From Oreohelix idahoensis (taxonomy: Eukaryota > Mollusca > Gastropoda > Stylommatophora > Oreohelicidae), in NCBI GenBank assembly GCA_024509875.1, contig JAMPIV010005013.1, positions 62,001 to 126,000 of the forward strand: a stretch of 64,000 nt of DNA. The letters are read 5' to 3'. Position 1 is the stretch's first letter. The number at the start of each line of letters is the position of its first letter. This document shows, one piece after another, positions 21,932 through 30,735 of this stretch. The notes below the pieces were generated by a model. It did not search any database, was not told the DNA's origin, and saw nothing but the letters and a program-made list of their open reading frames with translations. The translations under genes and the position numbers were made by a program.

Positions 21932-22412
21932 TTGGTTTTTTTTTTCAAAGACTATCTTCATTGCACACAGACAACTCCATCAGTGCTCCAATCTCATCCC
22001 TTAGATCACACAAGGAGAATCTCAGCACAGTGCACGTACTCTATAGCACCAGCTTACTTCCCATGTGTGTATATAGGAATCACACATTCTAAAAATATTT
22101 TTATAGTGGGTAAGTTTCTAATTTTTAAAATTTTGCAAGGGCAGTGGCCTTATGGCCTACACTTAATGATTTCCAACTGACTTGGGATTTTTTAACTTGC
22201 GCAACGTGCACACGGGACCTCCTATTTTTTTCATCCATATCCAAGAAGACTAGACATCAAATCTCACTACCCAGGAGGCCAGGGGGGAGTATGACATCAT
22301 TAGGACCCCTGGATTTGAGAAAAATTGTTCATGAATTATATTCCCTCTAATGGGAATTGAACCTGGTTCCTTTAGAATGCACCATACCTCTTAGCCACTC
22401 CAACCCCTGGTG
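21932..22412 (-). repeat. SINE-C copy 1 (tRNA-derived)
   Basis: On the minus strand it begins with a tRNA-like head: GTTGGAGTGGCTAAGAGGTA (A box) and CCAGGTTCAATTCCC (B box). The body is shared with 47435-47895, for example AGGAATCACACATTCTAAAA and CTCACTACCCAGGAG on the plus strand. The head looks like a Ser/Leu-type tRNA. Confidence 0.75.
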
Positions 22413-22439
22413 TTTGAGATACTTCTAACTAAAAACTAC

Positions 22440-22940
22440 TCTCAAAAATCAATATTCCTATTACTCTACAATCCACACTGAGAACACACAATAATCCGTA
22501 TGCCTTACAAACCAGGCTGTGAATTCAAAATGAACTGTTTACCCCTAGAGACTAGACTGTTCATCAGAATACATGATGAACTGTTCATTCTGACAAATTT
22601 AATTGTGAATCAGAATACAAGATGAACTGTTTATCCCTACAGACCAGGTTGTGAATCAGAATACAGGATGAACTGCTTACCTCTGCAAGTCAGATTGTGA
22701 AGAAGAAAAAGTACAAGAAAAACTGTCTACTGCTACAAGTCTGGTTGTAAACCAGAATACACGATGAATACAAAAGCCCAAATTGTGAACTAGAACACAA
22801 GGGGAACATTTGGTGGTGGTGAACCAGATTAAAAGATTAACTGTTGTCCCTAAAAATCAGGATGTGAAACAACCACTAAGTGGAACTGTTTAATCCCACA
22901 TTGTGAACAAGAATGCAACAGTAATTGTCTACACCTACAA
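22440..22940. repeat. Degenerate tandem array of donor-site-like units
   Basis: Roughly 45-60 bp units share GATGAACTGTTTACCCCTAC and a GGTTGTGAATCAGAATACA segment; I count seven or eight diverged copies. Read on the minus (gene) strand, several units carry AG|GTAAGC- or GG|GTAAAC-like donors in a context similar to the true donor of TAF1A exon 6. Confidence 0.65.
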
Positions 22941-23059
22941 CTCATAAAAACTAGAACAAAGATTCCTAATATTTTTCTCAAAAGGCAGCATACCTTGCCA
23001 AACGTCAGTGATTTCACAATATAGAACTTTTGTATTAGTGGTACTGCAATCATCATTAT

Positions 23060-23300
23060 TTTCCTTAGCGTTCCTTATGGAGCATATAACCACCACTGCA
23101 ACTAGTACCCTTGCAGGAAGCCTGCAATAAGCAGTCACACATTCTTACAGTGGGGGTTTCTGTGGCAATTTATTTTACATGAGGAGGTAGCCAGTCTCAT
23201 GCACAACCTCATATTAGTAGCCTTTTTTGTGTCTCTTCAGAGACCCCCAAGGAACTACACGGGGTGGTACTGCTTTAGTACCATGCGTAAAATATAAATT
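23060..23300. repeat. LINE-beta 5'-leader repeat, copy 3
   Basis: Contains ACCCTTGCAGGAAGCCTGCA, the TTACAGTGGGGGTTTCTGTG region and CACAACCTCATATTAGT, followed by CTTCAGAGACCCCCAAGGAA. The same order is seen at 48650-48890. Confidence 0.6.
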
Positions 23301-23479
23301 TTATGACACATTACACGAAGCCGCATGACACAGTGTTTGGGGATCACATCTCGACTAGAATATTCAAAAAGCTATTTACATCTGTGGGTCACGTGATACT
23401 GAAACAAAGAAAAATAGAATACACATAAAGCTATTTAAACACGAGTCATGTGACAATTAAACAAAGATAAACTGCCTAC

Positions 23480-23616
23480 CTCTACAAGGCGAGTGATAAA
23501 AATATCCCAGACTCCAGGTATATCCTTCACTGTTACAAGATATTCAATAGCGTGCTCAGCAATACCTTGGGCTGTCCGACTAGATGAACCCTGTCTCATC
23601 AGCTTGTCAATGTCCT
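23480..23616 (-). CDS. TAF1A: TAF1A coding exon 6
   Basis: A 137-bp exon with acceptor TTTGGTTTTTCTAG and donor GTAGAG|GTAGGC. It encodes EDIDKLMRQGSSS, then VTVKDIPGVWDIFITRLVE. Human has ALIKIPGVWDPFVKSYVE at this point (remembered). Phase 2 in, phase 0 out. A candidate branch point TGCTAAT lies about 30 nt upstream of the acceptor. Confidence 0.88.
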
Positions 23617-23665
23617 CTAGAAAAACCAAATACAGCACAGTATATTAGCATACAACTTGGCGTAG

Positions 23666-24769
23666 TGTTACGTACATTTATTACCTAAGGGGGTAGTCTT
23701 CGGTCCTGCCAAATGTACGCACCAGTCTTTATATATTTTATTATTTGTGCGTTCGATTGATTCACGCACTGACGTGCACAATGCAGTGTGAGTTGCTTTG
23801 GACGCATGGGTAACCTAGTTTGGGGGATTGTGACGTCATGTTTTGAACGGGGAGTGCGGACTTTGTTATGTCCGAGAGATATATATTATTGGAATTGTCT
23901 GGCAGTTTTGTATAAGCCAGTATGTTATATTGATTCAATTGGTATTCTTGACGAAGCCAATGATGGAAGGATCATGTAAGTGTCGCCCCGGTTATATTTG
24001 TATATTTATTGCCGTAAACTAAAGTATCAGGCCGCTCCCAGTTGTAGTCTAGCGGGAAGTCATCTTAGCATGTAATTTCCTAGAATGGACAGACGGAGTC
24101 GGTGGTCATATTAGATTACCGTAGAGGAATAATACCTACGTGTAAACCAGTTTATTTATTCGTATGCTTCATATTTTATATGCCGTACATTCAACAATGC
24201 CAGAAGCGTGGCATAGAATGGGAGAGGTTAGTCAACTGGAATCTCTAACCTGTTCGTATTATCGTGTATGACTTTGTTTGAAACTATATGCTATCTAACG
24301 TTATGTTTTGGAGAACGTATGGCATTGTGAAGTATGATATGGAAGATTTTATCCTGGAGTATGAATACGTTACCATGATAGACGTCCTTGAAGGAAGGTC
24401 AATGGACTTGAATGAGAAGAATATTATACGGTAACAGTTTTGTGATCCTTAGTCACTTGAGTCAGAGGACTTTATTGGTGGAGAATCTTCAGGAACTTTA
24501 AAAGTAATTACCATTATGCTGATGTATGATCTTTGCGCCTGTGACGATGTTAGTCTTGTCCACTCCGTATGTGTCATGTTGAATAAAAATCTATGTACAG
24601 TCATCACCGACTTATGTACTGCCAGTACTTGCCCAGTTCACCCAGTTCAACACTACTTGTTGAAGTTCGTTTGAAGAATATTGTTGACATTCGTTCATTT
24701 TAACCATTCGCGTTTTAAGCTACCTCTTCACCAGTATAAACTGTACTCAACCATAAAACGGAGTCAACA
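23666..24769 (+). repeat. Gypsy 5' LTR
   Basis: 1,104 bp, TGTTACGTAC...GAGTCAACA, with AATAAA at 24582-24587. It differs from the 3' LTR by T/C at about 23807, C/G at about 24323 and one extra base near 24354. Confidence 0.95.
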
Positions 24770-24774
24770 GTAAT

Positions 24775-24789
24775 TGGTGGCCAGTCTGG
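24775..24789 (+). promoter_or_regulatory. Candidate primer-binding site
   Basis: TGGTGGCCAGTCTGG starts 5 nt after the LTR. The initial TGG would pair with a tRNA 3' CCA. I cannot name the tRNA. Confidence 0.5.
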
Positions 24790-25781
24790 TTTTGAAATCA
24801 AGAATTTCACAGGAAACGTACCCAATACAATTATCATTAATGGAAGATCTGAACTTTCAAGGCGACAACATCTTGGGATCATCTGAAGATCTGAACTTTC
24901 AAGGCGACAACATCTTGGGATCATCTCTTTGTCACTATTACGTGCAAGCTGTGGTCTAATAACTCAGAACGAAGTATTTTATCCTCACACGTACATACAC
25001 GGAGACGAGGCACATTGGTTTTTTTTTCCTGCACGCGAGATGAGTATAACGTGTTGTCGTTGTACCCTTTATTACGTTTAGCTGTGCCTTAAATAATTAT
25101 GTCCATATTTATATTTTCCTTGTTATATGTTGTTCATTTGTCGTGGGAGGTAGGGAGGTTGATCTGACGAACGAGATCCATCTCGAAGCCAATTCGGGCT
25201 CTTCGTCAGACGTTCTGTAGGGCTCAACTTGTGAGTTTCAATTTGAGCGATAGTTCCGGTACAAGGCTAGAAACCTTGCCGAAGTTCCGATCGCTAGTTG
25301 CTTCTTATAATAGTATCTGTTTAGCTGTTTCGTCACGTTTACTTGTTGTTTTCGCAGTTATTTTTATTCGTAATTTAGTTTTATGATGAATTTTGTTTGT
25401 ATTTTGCGTCCATCTCACCTTTCCTGTCGTTCAGTTTTTTTACAAAACCTATGTTTTTACACTGTGTTGTCAATTTTACTGTTAATTATTTGATCGTAGT
25501 TATCGTCGTATATTTTTACGATATTCTATTTTAGTTTCATTTTTATTTTTTTATTGGATTTCTACGATTGTTTTCACCCGTCTTTGATTATCGTGTCTTG
25601 TCGGTATTGTTTCTATTGTTTGTCACGTTGTTCATTTCATGACATTTGATTACATAAATTTATTGATTAATAACATATTTAATAATTGTATGATTACAAA
25701 ATATACCGTTCTAGGACAGGAACGTGTACCTTTGATTAGAGAGTAAATTAATTGGATATTAACTGAGTAACACTTATTAGA
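24790..25781 (+). other. Gypsy leader with RNA hairpins and a 42-bp tandem duplication
   Basis: A 42-bp unit beginning GAAGATCTGAACTTTCAAGG is present twice in tandem (24843-24884, 24885-24926). A branched structure at 25163-25210 has outer stem TCTGACGAA/TTCGTCAGA enclosing CGAGA-TCCA-TCTCG and AGCC...GGCT. A long hairpin at 25246-25295 has AGCGAT/ATCGCT and CAAGG/CCTTG. Structured leaders are typical sites of packaging or translation signals in LTR elements. Confidence 0.6.
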
Positions 25782-26976
25782 GTGAGAAAAAAATTATTAG
25801 ACATAATGGATATTTTGGATCATTTTCTCCGGAAGGGAGATAGAATAGGTAAATGGGGTTCAAGTTGTGAGGAATATGCCATTGAACATTTCTTACTTCA
25901 AATTACCCAGGATCTCAAGAATTTTGCTTTTCTTAGGTGCAAATATGGCTTTTCACAAGAGAAAGCAGTGAGACTTGCTAAATTATTATTCACCATTTTT
26001 TATGATGAAGGAAAAATAACTACTCAAGACAGTAGTGTTATTGAGGTGGATGAGTTGAAGAAAACCATAACGAAGCACAAGGGTAGGGAGATTGCCCTTA
26101 CGAATGAGCTGCTACAGCAAAAAGGGGAATTTGAGAAGAAGTTGGTGGCTATGGATTTTGAAAATGCTGAGTTGAAGAATAAAGTGACAGTGTTGATAGA
26201 GGATAATAAGAAATTTCATGACTCTTCTTTTAATCAGAAAAGAGAGTTAGATAATGAGGTGACCTCCTTAATGAACATATTTTTCGAAGAAGATAGTGAC
26301 GATAAAAAAATACCTACTGCTATTAATACTACTCTGCAGATAGATTGCAATACACACGTGGCTCAAATTCAGAGCCTGACATCTGAGGTAACTCTTTTGA
26401 GAGAAAAGTGTAATATGGAAAAAACGATGGAACAAAACATGAAAGTTTTGGATAAGAAAGTAGCAGATCTTACCTTTGCAAATCAAGAACTTAGGAATCT
26501 TCTATGTCAACAGGAGAAAGTGTCTCAGGAAAAAACAGATAAATATTGAAAAATTACTCATGGAGAAAAATGAGTTAGAGAATGAAGTACGCTCAGTAAA
26601 AATATTACTTGACAAGGAGAAGAAGGTCATTGAAGAATTTGATAAGTTAAATGTGACTATGAAGACAGACTGTCATGCTCATTTGGCTCAGATTCAAGAA
26701 CTTACATCTGAGATTCCTCTTTTGAAATTAAGGGTTGAGGAACTTACGAATAGCCATCAAAATGCCATTGAGGCACTTGAAAAAGAAAAGGCCATTAATA
26801 AAGAACATGTCAGGAAACACACTATCGATGTTGAACATCTAACTCAAACTGCTGCTGCAGAACTCGAAGTTAAAGATTTAAATATTATGAATGGGATTGC
26901 TAGAGAGCTAGAAGAATTCAAAAGGAATTATGAGAAGTGGAAGTCAGATTATGTAGAGTTGAAAAATAGAAGCTGA
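25782..26976 (+). pseudogene. Gypsy gag-like coiled-coil protein, one frameshift
   Basis: Frame 1 (25782-26549) starts at a TTG/GTG-like codon around MRKKLLDIMDILDHFL, with an in-frame ATG at 25806. It is rich in heptad-like Glu/Lys/Leu segments, and has a related VAQIQSLTSEVTLL/LAQIQELTSEIPLL pair in the two frames, an internal duplication. Frame 2 takes over at an A6 run (26530-26535) and ends at 26976. A second one-base shift in an A5 run (26962-26966) would carry on into the protease frame. No major-homology-like motif is seen; the gag assignment rests on position. Confidence 0.65.
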
Positions 26977-26992
26977 AAAAAAACAAAAAAAA

Positions 26993-28759
26993 TTGATAAT
27001 GAATCTTAGAGATAGAAAAGTCAGAAAGGGAAATAACAAGAATTGCCATTCTTTTAAAGGGAAACAATTTTGTCAAACTTCTCTGTATAATGTATCTTCT
27101 AGCCAATCTCACAGATCACGAGATTTTCATCAGAATAATTTTGGAAATAATCAAAGCAATAATTATTATCATAATGGGAAATTTAAATCAAAATCTTTCA
27201 AAAACAGACAAGGTTATCAAAATAGACAGTATGGTCAATGGCACAATGGTAATGGTCATACTAACCGTGATTTTAACGTAAACAAAAATGCAAATACTAG
27301 CAATTTTGGGGATAATAACCAAAATCGATCGCTACGAAGATATATATCTTCGAACCAGCCACGACAACACTCTAATGTTGCTTTGAGTGATACACATTCA
27401 AACAAGGAACAGGATAATAATGTTAATGCACATAGTGCTATGTCATGTTCTCTAGATTTCGAACAGGTCAAGTCTTGTGATGAGAGTAATACCCCATTCC
27501 AGCCCAAGGCGATCACAACGTTGCGATGCGGGCAAATTATACCAAACCTACCAGCGGCTTGTACGGCCACGTCAGCTACTGACTATGGAACAGGAAGCCT
27601 TAAATTAAATAAGGGTTTTATAAATGGCATTCCATGCTCTCTTTTATTTGATTCAGGCTGCAGTGCTGTGGGAGTGCGGAACTCTTTGGTCGACCCCGCC
27701 TGTGCAACTGGAGAGACCATCCAATGTGTTACATTTAGTGGGACAGTGGAAACATTTCCCACAGCCATTATTGATTTAAATACACCATTTTTTTCAGGAA
27801 AAATCCACGCCTGTCTTCTTCCGAATCCAATTTCTGATGTCATCCTGGGTCGCATACATGATATAAAGGAATGTACCCCACAGCAAATTGCTGAATGGGA
27901 AAAGCAGCATATACAGGATGCCTATGCATTTAAGTCTATACCTAGAGTTGTGTCACATGCACATGCTATTAACATGTTGGGTAATGCTAATGTATCGGAA
28001 TCTAGTAGTGAAAATGATTCCATGGTTCATTACGCCACTGTGGCTAATGCATTACAACCTTTACGACATGCGTCCATTCTTAGGAAGGATATTAAGGTTT
28101 CAACGCAACCTGTGAAGACTAGTAAGTCATTCCGGGGGATATATACCTTCCCTCGACCTGATCAGCAGTCAACTGATCGCAAGAAAAAGGTTAGGTTTGT
28201 AAAAAAGGGAAAGGATGTTCCTAATAAAAATAATAGTTATAACTCAGATAGGAAAAGTAATATCAATAAGGTTGTCAGTAAGGTTTTAACTTTGCCTAGC
28301 AAGCAGGTGTCTACGACATGCCGTACACCTACACCTTTGTCTGGCATAAGTCATAATAATCAACTACAAAAGTATGGTACATTTAAGAATAATCCTAAAG
28401 ATATAAATAATAAATATTATAATTTACCTAAAAGGACTAAGGTTACTCATCAACCTTACTTACATTCCTGTGACAACGCTACCACTTATATTGGTAGAGG
28501 TGCATCTTCTCGCACCATCCTTGTGCAAAATCTGCCACAACGAACTACTTGGCAGGCACTAGGAGATTTTCTCAACCACACGGCGGACGTTAGGTTCGTG
28601 CGTCTGTTACCTCATACCAATAACAGGTATGGTGACGCCGTGGTAACTTTTAGGACCAATAGAGATGCTCGCATGGCTATCGAGCGGGACAATGGTGTGT
28701 ATTTTCACCACCATTCCCTCAGGTTACGATTAGTACCTGATTCTGCGTCACGCAGATAG
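26993..28759 (+). CDS. Gypsy ORF: Asn-rich basic region, aspartic protease and RRM domain
   Basis: Residues about 1-130 are Asn/Gly/Tyr/Arg-rich and basic, like a nucleocapsid without CCHC zinc knuckles. Residues about 200-300 are a retropepsin: LLFDSGCSAVGV (DSG active site) and ISDVILGRI (the ILG motif). A Lys-rich linker follows. Residues about 508-588 fit an RNA recognition motif: TILVQNLP (RNP2), WQALGDFLNHTADVRFVRLL (helix 1, strand 2), NRYGDAVVTF (RNP1) and a final strand LRLRLVPD. The frame appears intact. I know of no standard Gypsy element with an RRM at this place. Confidence 0.8.
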   Translation: MIMNLRDRKVRKGNNKNCHSFKGKQFCQTSLYNVSSSQSHRSRDFHQNNFGNNQSNNYYHNGKFKSKSFKNRQGYQNRQYGQWHNGNGHTNRDFNVNKNANTSNFGDNNQNRSLRRYISSNQPRQHSNVALSDTHSNKEQDNNVNAHSAMSCSLDFEQVKSCDESNTPFQPKAITTLRCGQIIPNLPAACTATSATDYGTGSLKLNKGFINGIPCSLLFDSGCSAVGVRNSLVDPACATGETIQCVTFSGTVETFPTAIIDLNTPFFSGKIHACLLPNPISDVILGRIHDIKECTPQQIAEWEKQHIQDAYAFKSIPRVVSHAHAINMLGNANVSESSSENDSMVHYATVANALQPLRHASILRKDIKVSTQPVKTSKSFRGIYTFPRPDQQSTDRKKKVRFVKKGKDVPNKNNSYNSDRKSNINKVVSKVLTLPSKQVSTTCRTPTPLSGISHNNQLQKYGTFKNNPKDINNKYYNLPKRTKVTHQPYLHSCDNATTYIGRGASSRTILVQNLPQRTTWQALGDFLNHTADVRFVRLLPHTNNRYGDAVVTFRTNRDARMAIERDNGVYFHHHSLRLRLVPDSASRR

Positions 28760-28861
28760 TAACCTACTATATTGGATTTTGATATCACATTCTTTGATGA
28801 CTCAGCCTATGCAGTCATCATTTCTTTCTTGTAATAGTCATTTGTTCTTTTTCTAGTTCTC

Positions 28862-29833
28862 ATGATCTTTTTTTTTCAATGGAATTTTATGCCATTCGGA
28901 TTAATGAATGCGCCAGCTACCTTTGTACGCATGATGCGTCGCATATTGTCTCATCGTCCCGATGTCATTACTTATATAGATGACATCTGTCTTTTCAGTG
29001 ACTCTTGGGATGAACATATTCAGGGTTTAAAATCTTTACTTTCTACCTTACGGGATTATAACTTAACAGCAAAACCTTCAAAGGCTTTTGTCGGTTTTCA
29101 TGACATCTCATTTCTGGGTCACCGCATAGGTCATGGGTTCATGTATACAGAAGACAGTAACGTCTCTAAAATTTTAAACATCTCAGCACCTAAGACAAAA
29201 AAACAAGTTAGGTCGCTTTTAGGACTAATACAGTTCTATTCAAAATTCATCCCTCATTTGTCTACTATAACTGCACCTTTTTCTTCTCTACTGAAGAAAG
29301 GCACATCTAATGTAATAAAGTGGTCGCAGGATCACCAAACGGCGTTAGACTATATAAAACAATTTTTTTCAAATGCACCTTTTTTAAGGTTGCCTAACAA
29401 AGATCTCACCTTTGTCCTTCGCAGTGATGCAAGTTCTTACGCTATTGCTGCAGTTTTGATGCAGGAATATAACGGCACCTTATTTCCGGTTATGTACGTA
29501 TCCAGAAAGCTCACGCCGAGCGAGACGAAATATTCCGTTCTGGATAAAGAGCTCCTTGCTCTTGTCTGGGCAATCACTAAACTGGATCGTTATCTCCTCG
29601 GATCTCACTTTGTGGTGGAGTCTGATCAGAAAGCTCTTACCGCACTGAATACAGGGAACGTTAAGTCATCAAAGTCAGCGCGTTACGCTATAGCGCTTCA
29701 ACCGTTCCATTTTGAGATACGAGCTATTCCTGGAGTGCAGAATGTGTTCGCAGACTGTCTATCAAGATGCCCAAGTGAACGTGCCGAAACTAAACCACTT
29801 CCAGATGTTGGAACATCCTCACCGATAACATGA
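28862..29833 (+). CDS. Gypsy partial reverse transcriptase plus RNase H
   Basis: It begins at WNFMPFGLMNAPATF (RT motif B region), then YIDDICLFS (motif C), LGHRIGH, and the connection domain (KKQVRSLLGLIQFYSKFIP). RNase H follows: LRSDASSYAIAAVL, DKELLALVWAI and VESDQKAL, ending in VQNVFADCLSR. RT motif A and the fingers are absent: upstream is a 102-bp noncoding stretch with a pyrimidine run ending TTCTTTTTCTAG. The frame stops right after RNase H, with no integrase. Confidence 0.88.
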   Translation: MIFFFQWNFMPFGLMNAPATFVRMMRRILSHRPDVITYIDDICLFSDSWDEHIQGLKSLLSTLRDYNLTAKPSKAFVGFHDISFLGHRIGHGFMYTEDSNVSKILNISAPKTKKQVRSLLGLIQFYSKFIPHLSTITAPFSSLLKKGTSNVIKWSQDHQTALDYIKQFFSNAPFLRLPNKDLTFVLRSDASSYAIAAVLMQEYNGTLFPVMYVSRKLTPSETKYSVLDKELLALVWAITKLDRYLLGSHFVVESDQKALTALNTGNVKSSKSARYAIALQPFHFEIRAIPGVQNVFADCLSRCPSERAETKPLPDVGTSSPIT

Positions 29834-30713
29834 ATAACTTTGTACATTGTTATTGATACTATATTAACGTTTTATTAGAACGTGAACATTGGTACTACAG
29901 TAACTTTTTATTAATATGGCAACATTGTTAAGAGCGACAAATATACATTTGTTATTCCTATGGAACATATTACACTACATAACGTGTTAGATAATATATT
30001 ATATCGTGTATGGAACGTTGAGAACATTATCTCGTCGATTACTAACTAGTTGTAACGGAACAGTGACATATTGATAGTGATATTGCAATTACTTAGAATA
30101 TATTGTTAACTAGTTATTTGTTAGTAATTAAGGAATATATGAATTAGATTAATTCAACTTAATCTATTTAATTGATTATGGATCACACACAAACTAACTT
30201 TCTTAGTTGTCAGGTAATACTTACATTCACGGGTCTTAGTTATGATATCTCACTGTTAGATCACTAGTCAACCGTACTAGTGTTAGAAAACATTAAGTGT
30301 GTTGATTCTTAAAGTGTTTAATTTTGCAATGCTTCATTTTTGCACATTGTATTTTCAATTTTTCTGTTTTATTGATTCTCTTGTCATTGATCATCATCAG
30401 TGTTGCTGTTCATTTTCATTTTTGAAATCATATGTTTCAAATTTTGTTGAAAACTTAGTTGAATTTTATTATCATCTTTTTTTTTATGGTTTTTTTCATT
30501 TTTTTCATTTTTCAAACTTGTTTTACCACATCGTTCCAAAGTAGGTCGTTTGTGGATGTGTGCTTTAATGCATACTATCATTTAGTTATATTGATTTCGT
30601 TTAATATTCTTTTCTTAATATGATATAACTTTATGCATTTCATATCTTGTGGTAGTTTTGACTCACCTCTCTCGGGTATTAAGTTCAAAAAAAATTAATA
30701 GAATTAATTTTTT
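29834..30713 (+). other. Noncoding 3' internal region of the Gypsy element
   Basis: AT-rich; no integrase HHCC or DDE motif in any frame. This is where integrase would be expected. The two short frames at 30299-30581 have no family signature. Confidence 0.7.
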
Positions 30714-30735
30714 TAAGGGGAGGTGATAAGGGAGC
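30714..30735 (+). promoter_or_regulatory. Polypurine tract before the 3' LTR
   Basis: AAGGGGAGGTGATAAGGGAG ends directly at the LTR start TGTTACG. This is the expected plus-strand primer of an LTR element. Confidence 0.75.

Noticed and set aside
22321..22412. tRNA gene on the minus strand
   Set aside because: A and B boxes are present but no complete cloverleaf; the sequence continues into a SINE body repeated at 47.4 kb.
26530..26536. A AAA AAC heptamer as a -1 frameshift site in gag
   Set aside because: It is not in the required phase, and the downstream frame is +1, so a homopolymer indel explains it better.
25782..28759. Host gene with coiled coil and RRM
   Set aside because: It lies between LTRs with an aspartic protease and RT/RNase H in the same strand and order, so it belongs to the retrotransposon.
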